Shown: in pieces, positions 33,908 through 42,952 of the stretch
Numbering within the stretch: position 1 is the stretch's first letter
Layout: every line of letters begins with the position of its first letter
From: Yinghuangia elevatio
Lineage (GTDB): Bacteria > Actinomycetota > Actinomycetes > Streptomycetales > Streptomycetaceae
Assembly (NCBI RefSeq): GCF_040649515.1
Contig: NZ_JBEZFP010000025.1
Span: forward strand, 20,249 to 84,248
Direction of reading: 5' to 3'
DNA length: 64,000 nucleotides
The notes under the pieces: model-generated
Seen by the model: the letters and a program-made list of their open reading frames with translations, nothing else
Told to the model about the DNA's origin: nothing
Databases searched by the model: none
Program-made: the position numbers and the translations under genes

Positions 33908-34852
33908 ATGACCGGCTATCTCGTGCGAAGGCTGCCCTCGGCTCTCGGGGTGCTGCTGCTCGCCTCCTTCGCCATCTTCCTCATTCTGCGCGCGGTCCAG
34001 GGTGATCCGGCCGAGACCCTCGCCGGCTCCGACCCGTCGCCCGAGAGCGTCGGCGCGATCCGCCACGAACTCGGCCTGGACCGACCGCTGTTGACCCAGT
34101 ACGGCGCGTGGATCGCGGACGTCGTCCGCGGCGACTTCGGACGCTCGTACATCATCGGCGGCTCGGTGAACGAACTGCTCGCCCAGCGCCTCGGCAACAC
34201 CGTCGAACTCACCGTCGGGGCACTGGTGTTCACCATCGCGCTCGGGCTGCTGTTCGGGGTCCTGGGAGTGACCGTCAAGAACCGCTTCGGCCAGACGCTG
34301 CTGTCGGCGGTCAACTCGGTGTCGCTGATCGTGCCGGCCTACGTGAGCGGGTTCCTGCTCGTGTTCGTGTTCGCGATCACCTGGCCGGTCCTGCCGCCCG
34401 GCGGGCACGTGTCGATCCTGTCCGACCCGCAGATCGGCTTCCAGTATCTGCTGATGCCCGCCCTGGTCCTGGCCCTGCCGCCGTCCGCGATCCTGGCCAG
34501 GTACGTCAAGGACGGCCTTCAGCAGGCGCTGGGCGAGGACTACGCGCGCACCGCGAAGTCACTCGGCATCCCGCCGCGCCGCATCCTGTGGCGGCACGCG
34601 CTGCCCAACGCGCTGCCGCCGGTGCTCACCGTGCTGGGCATGCAGGTCGGCGTGCTGCTGGGCGGCGCGGTGATCATCGAGGCGGTCTTCGCCTGGCCGG
34701 GGCTCGGCATGCTCGCCGAACAGGCCGTCACGCGGCGCGACTACCCGGTGATCCAGGCCGTGCTGCTGTTCCTCGTGGTGGTGTACGTGGTGGTGCAGTT
34801 GCTGACCGACCTCGCGTACGCCCTCATCGACCCGCGCGTACGGCTGGGGTGA
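33908..34852 (+). CDS. ABC transporter permease (DppB type)
   Basis: A 314-residue permease with about six membrane segments, the first at 9-29 and the last at about 282-302. The cytoplasmic EAA-like loop reads EDYARTAKSLGIPPRRILWRHALPNA. The N-terminal TMD signature LLASFAIFLILRAVQGDPAE is typical of DppB. It lies 16 bp after the binding-protein gene and is followed closely by the second permease. Confidence 0.93.
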   Translation: MTGYLVRRLPSALGVLLLASFAIFLILRAVQGDPAETLAGSDPSPESVGAIRHELGLDRPLLTQYGAWIADVVRGDFGRSYIIGGSVNELLAQRLGNTVELTVGALVFTIALGLLFGVLGVTVKNRFGQTLLSAVNSVSLIVPAYVSGFLLVFVFAITWPVLPPGGHVSILSDPQIGFQYLLMPALVLALPPSAILARYVKDGLQQALGEDYARTAKSLGIPPRRILWRHALPNALPPVLTVLGMQVGVLLGGAVIIEAVFAWPGLGMLAEQAVTRRDYPVIQAVLLFLVVVYVVVQLLTDLAYALIDPRVRLG

Positions 34853-34857
34853 CCGCC

Positions 34858-35757
34858 ATGGCTACCGAGACACTGACGCCCGGAACACCCGCCCCCAAGA
34901 CCCCCGAAGCGGCTGCGCCCACGGCGGCGAAGCCGCGCCGGGTCCGCAACCGCTACCTGCGCGGACTGCTCAGCCCGCGCGGCCTGTTCGGGCTGGCGCT
35001 GGTCGGCCTGATCTTCGCGGCCGGCCTCGCGGCGCCGCTGCTCACGTCGCACGACCCGACCTTCCAGACCGCCGACGCGCTGCGCGGCCCGGGCAGCGGC
35101 GACCACGTGTGGGGCACCGACGAGATCGGCCGCGACCTGCTCAGCCGACTGCTGTACGGCATCCGCACCGACCTGCTGATCGTGGCCGCCGCCGTCCCGC
35201 TGGGACTGCTGATCGGCTGCTCGCTCGCACTGGTCGCCACCACCCACCGCGCGGCCGACGTGGCGGTGCAGCGCCTGTTCGACCTGCTGCTGTCGTTCCC
35301 GGGGCTGATCCTGGGCCTCACGGTCACCGCGATCATGGGCCCGGGCAAGGCCACGATCATCACGGTGATCACCATCATCGAGATCCCGTCCTTCGGGCGC
35401 ATGTTGCGCGGCGCGATCCTCGTGCACCGCGACCGCGAGTACGCCACCGCCGCGCGCGTCGGCGGCGCCGGCCCGTTGCGCCTGCTGACCCGTCACGTGC
35501 TGCCGAACGCGGCGGACCCGGTCGTGGTGCAGATCGCGGTGTCGATGTCGATCGCGGTGATCCTCGAAGGCGCGATGAGCTTCATCGGCATCGGGGTCCG
35601 GCCGCCCGACCCCTCGCTCGGCGGCATCCTCGCCGAGGCACGGCCCTACCTGGAGGACCACCCCACCTACGCCCTCGGCCCGCTCGTGGTGATCACCGCG
35701 CTGGTGGTGGGCCTGAACCTGATCGCCGAAGCACTGAACCGGGGAGCGCGCCGATGA
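34858..35757 (+). CDS. ABC transporter permease (DppC type)
   Basis: A 299-residue permease with an N-terminal cytoplasmic region of about 40 residues, then six membrane segments. DDP-like family blocks include HVWGTDEIGRDLLSRLLYG and the loop DREYATAARVGGAGPLRLLTRHVLPN. The ATG at 34858 has GGGG 8 nt upstream. A GTG at 34849, overlapping the previous stop, is the alternative. Its own stop overlaps the ATPase start by 4 nt. Confidence 0.93.
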   Translation: MATETLTPGTPAPKTPEAAAPTAAKPRRVRNRYLRGLLSPRGLFGLALVGLIFAAGLAAPLLTSHDPTFQTADALRGPGSGDHVWGTDEIGRDLLSRLLYGIRTDLLIVAAAVPLGLLIGCSLALVATTHRAADVAVQRLFDLLLSFPGLILGLTVTAIMGPGKATIITVITIIEIPSFGRMLRGAILVHRDREYATAARVGGAGPLRLLTRHVLPNAADPVVVQIAVSMSIAVILEGAMSFIGIGVRPPDPSLGGILAEARPYLEDHPTYALGPLVVITALVVGLNLIAEALNRGARR

Positions 35758-37784
35758 CCATCTCGATCGAGAAGCCGGTTGCCGCCGACACGCCTGCCGC
35801 CGAAGTACCCCGCGGGGAACCGCTGTTGCGCGTACGCGACCTGCACGTGACGTTCGACTCCGAGCGCGGCCCTGTGCATGCCGTGCGCGGCGTCGACTTC
35901 GACCTGGCGCGCGGCGAGACCCTCGCCATCGTCGGCGAGTCGGGCTCGGGCAAGTCGACGACCGCGCTCGCCCTGACCCGCATGCTGCCCGCCACCGGGC
36001 GCATCAGCGCGGGCGCGGTATTGCTGGACGGGCCGGATGGCGCCGCCCCGGTCGGGGGCGCGCCGTTCGATCTGGCGACCGCGCCCGAGGCCGAGCTGCG
36101 CCGGGTGCGCGGTGCGCGCATCGGGATGATCTTCCAGGACCCGATGACGTCCCTGAACCCGCTGCTCACCGTGGGCCGCCATCTCGACGAGGCGATGCGC
36201 GCGCACGGCCTCGGCGACCGCAAGGCCCGTACCGCGCGAGCCGTCGAACTCCTCGACGTGGTCGGCATCCCGGACGCCGCACGGCGCATGCGCGACCATC
36301 CGCACCAGTTCTCCGGCGGCATGCGGCAGCGCGTCATGATCGCGCTCGCGCTGGCCAACGAGCCGGACATCCTCCTCGCCGACGAACCGACCACCGCGCT
36401 CGACCCGACCGTGCAGGCGCAGATCCTCGACCTGCTGGAGCGCCTGGCCCGGGACCTGGGCACGGCAACCGTGCTGATCACCCACAACATGGGTGTGGTG
36501 GCACGGTCCTCGGCGCGGGTCATGGTGCTGTACGGCGGCCGGGTGGTCGAACACGGCCGTACCGAAGACGTCCTGACGTCGCCTCACCATCCGTACACAG
36601 AGGGTCTGTTGCGGGCCGTGCCCCGGCTGGACGCGCCGTACGGGCAGCGCCTGGAAGGCATTCCGGGCACGCCGCCGGACCTGGCCTCGCCGCCCGACGG
36701 CTGCGCCTTCGCCGACCGGTGCCCCCTGGCGACCGACCGGTGCCGCACCGAGCAGCCGCCGCCGCGCGTCGTGGCGGACGGCCGTACGGTGGCCTGCTGG
36801 GTGTCGGAGGGGCCGCTGCCTCTCGGCCCCGTACTGGCGGCGCCGCCGACGGCCCGGCCCCGGGACGCGGTCCGGACCGAGGTTGCCGCGGAAGGCGCCG
36901 CCGACCGCGAGCCGATCCTCTCGATCCGCTCGCTCGGCAAGGTCTTCCGATCCCGCCGCAACCGGGTCGTCGCGCTCGACGACGTCTCGCTCGACCTGGC
37001 GCGCGGGGAAACCCTGGGCGTGGTCGGCGAGTCCGGGTCCGGCAAGTCGACGCTGGTCCGCACCGTCGTCGGGGTGCACCCGGCCACCTCGGGGCGGGTG
37101 CTCTTCGAGGGACGCGACGTCACCCACCCGGGACGCGGCGACCTGCGCGAGCTGCGGCGCCACGTCCAGATGGTGTTCCAGGACCCTTACGCGTCGCTGA
37201 ACCCGCGCATGACGGTCGGCGCGATCATCGCCGACCCGCTCGTGTCGCAGGGCATCGGCACCCCCGCGGAACGCCGCCGACGCGTCGGCGAACTGCTCGA
37301 ACGCGTGGGCCTGGACGCCTCGTTCGCGGACCGCTATCCGCGCGACTTCTCCGGCGGCCAGCGGCAGCGCATCGGCATCGCCCGGGCCCTGGCCCCCGAG
37401 CCGACCGTGCTGATCTGCGACGAGCCGGTGTCGGCGCTCGACGTCTCCGTGCAGGCGCAGGTGGTCAACCTGCTCGCCGACCTGCAGGCCGACCTGGGCC
37501 TGTCGATGATCTTCATCGCGCACGACCTGGCCGTGGTGCGGCAGATCTCGCACCGGATCGCGGTCATGCGGGCCGGACGCGTCGTGGAGACCGGCCCGGC
37601 CGAGCAGTTGTGCGCCGATCCGCAACACCCGTACACGCAGGCGCTGCTGGCCGCCGTGCCCAGCCCCGTCCCGGCGGCGCACACCGCCGCACCCGCAAAG
37701 GCCGCCGCACACCCGGCCACCCCGACTGCAACCGCCACCACCGAGGCGCCCGCGGACGCCGCCACCGCCGCCACTGCCGCCTAA
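35754..37784 (+). CDS. Fused dual ABC ATPase (DppD-DppF type)
   Basis: A 676-residue protein joining two ABC ATPases that are usually separate. The first half has Walker A GESGSGKST (about residue 61), signature SGGMRQRV, Walker B LLADEPT and the C-terminal oligopeptide domain with CAFADRCPLATDRC. A linker at about 365-380 leads to the second half: GESGSGKST (about 424), SGGQRQRI, LICDEPVSALD. The tail is Ala/Thr/Pro-rich. One polypeptide supplies both nucleotide-binding sites. Confidence 0.92.
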   Translation: MTISIEKPVAADTPAAEVPRGEPLLRVRDLHVTFDSERGPVHAVRGVDFDLARGETLAIVGESGSGKSTTALALTRMLPATGRISAGAVLLDGPDGAAPVGGAPFDLATAPEAELRRVRGARIGMIFQDPMTSLNPLLTVGRHLDEAMRAHGLGDRKARTARAVELLDVVGIPDAARRMRDHPHQFSGGMRQRVMIALALANEPDILLADEPTTALDPTVQAQILDLLERLARDLGTATVLITHNMGVVARSSARVMVLYGGRVVEHGRTEDVLTSPHHPYTEGLLRAVPRLDAPYGQRLEGIPGTPPDLASPPDGCAFADRCPLATDRCRTEQPPPRVVADGRTVACWVSEGPLPLGPVLAAPPTARPRDAVRTEVAAEGAADREPILSIRSLGKVFRSRRNRVVALDDVSLDLARGETLGVVGESGSGKSTLVRTVVGVHPATSGRVLFEGRDVTHPGRGDLRELRRHVQMVFQDPYASLNPRMTVGAIIADPLVSQGIGTPAERRRRVGELLERVGLDASFADRYPRDFSGGQRQRIGIARALAPEPTVLICDEPVSALDVSVQAQVVNLLADLQADLGLSMIFIAHDLAVVRQISHRIAVMRAGRVVETGPAEQLCADPQHPYTQALLAAVPSPVPAAHTAAPAKAAAHPATPTATATTEAPADAATAATAA

Positions 37785-37794
37785 GGAGCACCGC

Positions 37795-40140
37795 ATGTCC
37801 TCTGCCGCCGAAGCCCCGAACCCCCGCCGCCGCGACCCGTACGCGGGCTTCCCGGGCCGCGCCGGGCGTACCTTCGCCGACTCCGAACCCGCCTGGGAGC
37901 CGCGTGGCAAGGCCCGGCCTGGCGCGCCCAACATCGTGGTCGTGCTGATCGACGACATGGGCTACAGCGACATCGGCCCCTTCGGGTCGGAGATCCCGAC
38001 GCCGACGCTCGACTCGCTCGCGGAGCGCGGCGTACGCCTGACCAACTACCACACGATGCCCCTCTGCTCGCCCGCCCGCGCGGCCCTGCTGACCGGGCTC
38101 AACCCGCATCGCGTGGGCTACTCCTTCGTGGCGAACGCCGACCCCGGCTTCCCCGGGTACGCGATGGAGATCGCCGACGACATCCCGACGCTGCCGCAGA
38201 TCCTGCACGGCGCCGGGTACGCGACCTTCGCGGTCGGCAAATGGCACCTCGTCCGCGACTCGGCGTCGAACGCGGCCGACGATCGGCGCAACTGGCCGCT
38301 GCAAAAGGGCTTCGACCGCTACTACGGGGTGCTGGAAGGCCTGACGAGCCTCTTCCACCCACATCAACTGGTGCGCGACAACAGCCCGTTGGACATCGAC
38401 GAGCTTCCCGAGGGCTACTACTACACCGACGACATCACCGACGAGGCCATCGGGATGATCAAGTCGCTGCGCGCCCACGATGCCGACAAACCGTTCTTCC
38501 TGTACGTCGCGCACAACGCCGTACACGGCCCGCTCCAGGCCAAGCCGTCCGACATAGACCGGCAGCGCGGCCGCTACGACGAGGGCTGGGACGCCCTGCG
38601 CGACACGCGCTTCGCGCGGCAGATCGCCGACGGCCTGTTCCCACCCGGCACCAGGCTTCCCCGGCGCAACTTCGAGAAGGGCCACGAAGTCGGCCCGTGG
38701 GACGAAGTCCCCGCCGAGGAACGCGAGTTGTACGCGCGCTACATGGAGGTGTACGCGGCGATGGTCGACAACATCGACCAGAACCTCGGCCGTCTCACCC
38801 AGACCCTCGAAGAGCTCGGCGAACTGGACAACACGATCATCGTGTTCACGTCCGACAACGGCGGCACCGGCGAAGGCGGCGCGGAGGGCACGCGCGCCTA
38901 CTTCAAGCGGTTCGTGCACCACCCGGGCCTGCCCGAGGAGTGGAACGGCGACGTCGACCGCGAACTCGACCTGGTGGGCGGTCCGCGCAGCCTGATCCAC
39001 TACCCGCGCGGATGGGGCATGGCGTCGAACACGCCGTTCCGGCTCTACAAGGGTCAGACGTACGCGGGCGGCGTACGCGTGCCGTTCGTGCTCTCCTGGC
39101 CCGCCGGCCTGCCGCGCGCCGAACAGGACGACAGCGGCGTGCGCCCGCAGTACCAGTACGTCACCGACATCCTCCCGACCTTGCTCGAACTCGCGGGCGT
39201 GGAACGGCCGGAGGAGCACGCGGGGGTGCCGACGCAGGAGCTGGACGGTGCCTCCTTCACCCCGGTCCTCGCCTCGGCCTCCGAGGAGTCCACCCACCTG
39301 GAGCAGTACAGCGAGATGACCGGAAACCGGAGCTACTACCGGTCCCCCTACAAGCTGGTGACGCAGCATCAGTTCGGTGCGCCGTACGACGACGGCGAGT
39401 GGGCGCTCTACGACATCGTCGCCGACCCCACCGAGATCGACGACCTGGCCGCCGAACACCCGGGCGTCGTGAAGGAGTTGTCCGAGGCGTGGGAGGCCGC
39501 GGCCTGGCGCAACGGCGTGTTCCCGCTGGCCGATGCCAGCGGTGCCCTGGTGTTCCGGAATCCGGACGAGGAGGAGTTGCGCAGGCCGGTCCGCATCCTG
39601 GCCGGAACCCCCGAACTGGAGCGCTACCGCTCGGCGAAGCTCGTCTCCTTCCGCGACTTCGAGGCCGCGATCGAGATCGCGCACCACGGAGAGGACGACG
39701 CCGGCGTGCTGGTGTCGCACGGTGACCAGGGCGGCGGCTACAGCGTGTACGTCGAGGACGGGCACCTGCGGTTCGCGTACAACGAGTACGGCGTGCTGCA
39801 CGAGGTGGACGCCGGGCCGCTCGCGCCCGGGCCGCACACGGTCCTGCTGCGCGCCCACACCCGCCCGCGCTTCCGCTGGGACTTCACGGTGTCGGTCGAC
39901 GGCGAGGACACCGCGTGGCTGGAGGGGGTGCACCTGCTGATCGGCATGGCGCCGCTGCAGGGCATCAGCGTAGGGGTGGACCGCAAGTCGCCGGTCTCGT
40001 GGCCGGTCCACGAACGGCACGGTGCGTTCCGGTATACCGGCGGGCTGCGGGCCGTCACCTACACGCCTGGGGCACCCGCCGCGTACGACCCGGAGACCGT
40101 GATCCGCACGCTGCGCGAGGCGGCGGCGACGTACGAGTGA
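37795..40140 (+). CDS. Arylsulfatase
   Basis: A 781-residue sulfatase releasing sulfate from organic esters. Metal-binding Asp residues are in VVVLIDDMGYSD (about 50-58). The formylglycine motif is C91-S-P-A-R95 followed by AALLTG, and VGKWH carries the catalytic Lys and His. There is no signal peptide, so the enzyme is cytoplasmic and needs its substrate imported. It begins 10 bp after the ATPase gene. Its length resembles the large mycobacterial AtsD-like group. Cys91 must be converted by a formylglycine-generating enzyme; I see no credible active one in the window. Confidence 0.93.
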   Translation: MSSAAEAPNPRRRDPYAGFPGRAGRTFADSEPAWEPRGKARPGAPNIVVVLIDDMGYSDIGPFGSEIPTPTLDSLAERGVRLTNYHTMPLCSPARAALLTGLNPHRVGYSFVANADPGFPGYAMEIADDIPTLPQILHGAGYATFAVGKWHLVRDSASNAADDRRNWPLQKGFDRYYGVLEGLTSLFHPHQLVRDNSPLDIDELPEGYYYTDDITDEAIGMIKSLRAHDADKPFFLYVAHNAVHGPLQAKPSDIDRQRGRYDEGWDALRDTRFARQIADGLFPPGTRLPRRNFEKGHEVGPWDEVPAEERELYARYMEVYAAMVDNIDQNLGRLTQTLEELGELDNTIIVFTSDNGGTGEGGAEGTRAYFKRFVHHPGLPEEWNGDVDRELDLVGGPRSLIHYPRGWGMASNTPFRLYKGQTYAGGVRVPFVLSWPAGLPRAEQDDSGVRPQYQYVTDILPTLLELAGVERPEEHAGVPTQELDGASFTPVLASASEESTHLEQYSEMTGNRSYYRSPYKLVTQHQFGAPYDDGEWALYDIVADPTEIDDLAAEHPGVVKELSEAWEAAAWRNGVFPLADASGALVFRNPDEEELRRPVRILAGTPELERYRSAKLVSFRDFEAAIEIAHHGEDDAGVLVSHGDQGGGYSVYVEDGHLRFAYNEYGVLHEVDAGPLAPGPHTVLLRAHTRPRFRWDFTVSVDGEDTAWLEGVHLLIGMAPLQGISVGVDRKSPVSWPVHERHGAFRYTGGLRAVTYTPGAPAAYDPETVIRTLREAAATYE

Positions 40141-40158
40141 GCCGCCGGGCCCGACGGT

Positions 40159-41610
40159 CTACTCCCATGCGCCCACGACGTCTTCCGGGCCCCACGTGAG
40201 GGCGAGGGCGGACATGTCCGCGCCCGGGGTCGTACCGGAGAGGGTCGCCGCCACCAACGCGGTGGCGCCGGCCCGGAATCCGGGGACCTCGGGCGCGGCC
40301 GCGGCGAGCGCGGCCAGGTCGTGGGCGTCGAACGGGGTGCCCAGCCACTTGACGGAACCGACGAAGGGGATGCGGGTCGCCACCGGCGCGCGGTCGGCGG
40401 CGACCAGGTCGACCTCCGGGTCGAACCGGCGGTTCCACCAGCCCCCGACGTGCTGCACGTCGTCCCACGGCAACCGACCTGCGAGAGCGGCGAGTTCGAG
40501 GGATTCGCGGACCAGCGGCTCGACCGCGCGGCCGCGCCACGAGGCCCAGCGCCGCTCGATGACGGCGTATGCGGCGCCTGGTCGTCCCCTGCGTGCCTGC
40601 TCGTGCGCGGACCGCAGTATCGCGAGATAGAGGCGCAGGCTGTTGTCGGCGATGCGGTAGAGCGCCGGCTTGCCCGGCTGGGCGGACAGCGGCTCGTCCT
40701 GGGCGAGCACACGCTTCTCGTCGACGAGTCGCCGCAGGATCGGCGACAGGGCCCCCGACGGTAGGGCACCCTCGCGACTGCCCGCCGTCGCCGCGATGTT
40801 CGCGTGTGTGCGGTCGCCGCCGCCGACCGCTTCGAGCACACGGCGCATGCGGTCGGGCACCGGGAACTCCGCCATGAGGGAGGTCTCGGGGACCCCGAAC
40901 ACGGGCGACGCCGGGTCCTCGCACGCGACGCGCAGGAAGTCCAGGGCGGGAGTGGCGTGTTGCCACGCCCGGAGGATGCCTGGCAGACCGCCCGACACCA
41001 GGTGCGCGTCGATCGCGTCCGGCGCCGCGAGGCCGAGCGCCTCACCCGTCTCGGCGGGGTTGAGAGGCCCGAGGTCGAGGTTGTCGGCGCGGCCGTAGAA
41101 GGGCCGGTCGTACGCGGTGAGGCGTTCCATCATGTGCAGATCGCTGCCGAGCAGCAGGAGCAGGACCGGCCGCTTGGCGAGCAGCCGGTCCCAGGCCGTC
41201 TGCAGGGCCCCGTCGAAGACGTCGTCCTGCTCGGCGAGCCAGGGCATCTCGTCGAGCACGACGACCGCCGGGCGGTCCGGCAGCACGGAGGCGAGCGTAC
41301 GGAAGGCGTCCGGCCAACTGCCCGCGCTGCTGTCCGGGACGACCTCGGCGTCGACCGGGAGGGAGGAGTCCGCGAGGGTGCGCAGGAAATCGCCGACCGC
41401 CTCGACCGGCGAGGCGCCCTTTGTGGCGGTGTAGAAGACGTACGGCACCGCCGCCCGGTCGCAGAACTCCTGGACCAGCCGGGACTTGCCGACCTGCCGG
41501 CGCCCGCGGATCGCGAGGGCGGCGCCCGCACCCGAGTCGGTGACGCGGGCGAGGCGTTTGCCCAGCAGCGCGAGCTCGCTGCGGCGCCCGACGAAGGACG
41601 GCACGGCCAC
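40159..41610 (-). CDS. AAA ATPase of the archaeal-ATPase/DUF234 type
   Basis: A 483-residue protein. The N-terminus, FVGRRSELALLGKRL, leads to Walker A IRGRRQVGKSRLVQ (about 37-46) and Walker B AVVVLDEMPWL (about 112-119), as in archaeal-type STAND-like ATPases. A winged-helix region lies at about 250-320. The C-terminus has a DUF234/nuclease-like pattern (WRGRAVEPLVRESLE, then FDPEVDLVAADR). The GTG at 41610 has AGGGGG upstream. Translation from further upstream would run through the palindrome, so it is rejected. Role unknown; relatives are often called mobile or defence-linked. Confidence 0.75.
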   Translation of the reverse strand: MAVPSFVGRRSELALLGKRLARVTDSGAGAALAIRGRRQVGKSRLVQEFCDRAAVPYVFYTATKGASPVEAVGDFLRTLADSSLPVDAEVVPDSSAGSWPDAFRTLASVLPDRPAVVVLDEMPWLAEQDDVFDGALQTAWDRLLAKRPVLLLLLGSDLHMMERLTAYDRPFYGRADNLDLGPLNPAETGEALGLAAPDAIDAHLVSGGLPGILRAWQHATPALDFLRVACEDPASPVFGVPETSLMAEFPVPDRMRRVLEAVGGGDRTHANIAATAGSREGALPSGALSPILRRLVDEKRVLAQDEPLSAQPGKPALYRIADNSLRLYLAILRSAHEQARRGRPGAAYAVIERRWASWRGRAVEPLVRESLELAALAGRLPWDDVQHVGGWWNRRFDPEVDLVAADRAPVATRIPFVGSVKWLGTPFDAHDLAALAAAAPEVPGFRAGATALVAATLSGTTPGADMSALALTWGPEDVVGAWE

Positions 41611-41623
41611 CGCGACCCCCTGA

Positions 41624-41670
41624 GGTAGATCGAGTTTACGTAAAACAGTTTTACGTAAACTCAGGCTACC
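41624..41670 (-). promoter_or_regulatory. Long AT-rich palindrome upstream of the AAA ATPase
   Basis: Arms 41632-41646 and 41648-41662 are a perfect 15-bp inverted repeat around one base; outer GGTAG/CTACC adds 5 bp more after a 3-base gap. Each arm contains TTTACGTAAA, itself a palindrome, with centres 15 bp apart. It ends 14 bp before the gene's start codon, as an operator would. Confidence 0.8.
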
Positions 41671-41685
41671 TAGACAGGCGCGCAA

Positions 41686-41712
41686 AGGCCAGAGCGGAGA
41701 CTCTTCTGGCCT
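41686..41712 (-). terminator. Phenylalanine hydroxylase gene terminator
   Basis: AGGCCAGA (41686-41693) pairs with TCTGGCCT (41705-41712); a TTT follows on the minus strand. It lies 30 bp beyond the hydroxylase stop. Confidence 0.65.
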
Positions 41713-41741
41713 GAAGCACCCAGGGCTGCGTCATACGCGGG

Positions 41742-42629
41742 TCAGGACACCGCCACGGACAGACGCGCGATCGACTCGTCGTCGCAGGTCGCCCAGAAGG
41801 CACCGACGACGTCCTCGAGGTGGTCCATGGACTCGGCCCGGAACAACACGTCCTGGTAGTGCGTGATGTCGTACGCCGTGGTGCCCATGGCGGCCAGGTC
41901 GAGCGCGCGGATGTCCATGCCGCGGAACTCGCGGATCTCGCCGTAGGAGGACAGGATGCCCGCGCCGTACGCCTTCAGCTCGCCGTTCTCCGCCATCACG
42001 CCGAACTCGAGGGTGAACCAGAAGACCTTGGAGACGAACTCCAGGGCCTCGCGGCTCTCGACGCGCCGCGCCGCCTCGCCGGCCAGCCGGTACAGCGCGG
42101 CGAACCGGTCGCTCGCGAGGGCGTTGGCGTGGCCGATGACCTCGTGGACGACGTCCGGCTCCGGGGTGTACAGCGGCACACTGTGGTGCCGGATGTACTG
42201 CGTCGAGTGGAAGTACGAGTCGGCGAGCGTGCCGTAGAACTCGCGGAGCTCGACGAGGCCCGCGGCGGGCAGGTAGCGGAACCCGGTCAACGGCTCCAGC
42301 AGCTCGCTGACCTCCTGGAGCTGCGGGATACGGTCCTTGGGGAGATCGAGGCGCCGGCAGCCGTGCAGGTACTCGGCGACCGCCAGTTCCTGGTGGGCGA
42401 CGGCCAGCTCGGCGGACACGATCCGCCAGACGTCGTGCTCCTCCGGCGTGTAGTCGACCTCGGGGATCGGCTCGCCGGGAGTGTGGCGCAGGGCAAGTTC
42501 CGCGATGCGGTTGCGCCGTTCGCGGTACACCTGGTCGGCGAAGCCGGGGTGGCTGCGGGACAGCTCGACCTCGATGCTGCCGTCGGCCTTCCGGGTGACC
42601 GGGGCCAGGTACTGCGCTTCCTCGAACAT
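41742..42629 (-). CDS. Phenylalanine 4-monooxygenase
   Basis: A 295-residue pterin-dependent aromatic amino acid hydroxylase turning phenylalanine into tyrosine. The catalytic core shows GFRYLPAAGLVELREFYGTLAD in part, PDVVHEVIGHANALAS with the two iron-binding His, and FWFTLEFGVMAENGELKAYGAGILSS in part, with the iron-binding Glu. There is no ACT regulatory domain, as in bacterial enzymes. The ATG at 42629 has GAGGAGG upstream. No pterin dehydratase gene is adjacent. It ends in its own hairpin and looks monocistronic. Confidence 0.9.
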   Translation of the reverse strand: MFEEAQYLAPVTRKADGSIEVELSRSHPGFADQVYRERRNRIAELALRHTPGEPIPEVDYTPEEHDVWRIVSAELAVAHQELAVAEYLHGCRRLDLPKDRIPQLQEVSELLEPLTGFRYLPAAGLVELREFYGTLADSYFHSTQYIRHHSVPLYTPEPDVVHEVIGHANALASDRFAALYRLAGEAARRVESREALEFVSKVFWFTLEFGVMAENGELKAYGAGILSSYGEIREFRGMDIRALDLAAMGTTAYDITHYQDVLFRAESMDHLEDVVGAFWATCDDESIARLSVAVS

Positions 42630-42952
42630 CGCCGCCTCCTCGTGGGGCCGGACGTGACCGGTGGATCGGCCGGTGGGCCGCCGGGTCTCGGTTGATCGTG
42701 TCGCTCGGTGAGGAGAAACCGCACGACGGCCGCGCGCGGGCGCGGCGACGGTGGTCGCTTGACCCACTATGTCCAGTATGGTCCGACCAGCCGCGGGTGA
42801 CGGCTCGTGCGGCCCGGCCCGGACCGGAGCGGTACGTCTGCGAGGGATCGCCTCGACTCGCCCATCGCATACCCCGTCCGGGCCCCGAAGCAAGATCCAC
42901 CGCAAGAAAGATGGCCCGGACCGCCGCAACGGGTGCCCGGCGACCGGCCCCG
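42630..42952. other. Intergenic region upstream of phenylalanine hydroxylase
   Basis: About 320 bp between two leftward genes. It should carry the hydroxylase promoter. A less GC-rich stretch at about 42755-42785 (around CACTATGTCCAGTATGG) is the only candidate control region. I find no gene and no clear terminator. Confidence 0.4.

Noticed and set aside
37564..40020. Open frame of over 800 codons antisense to the arylsulfatase and fused ATPase
   Set aside because: Composition is typical of an antisense shadow (Arg/Val/Leu/Gly-rich), while the plus strand has catalytic motifs throughout.
41611..41685. N-terminal extension of the AAA ATPase to an upstream start
   Set aside because: It would translate through the perfect palindrome. 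A GTG with a good ribosome site lies just downstream and precedes the conserved domain.
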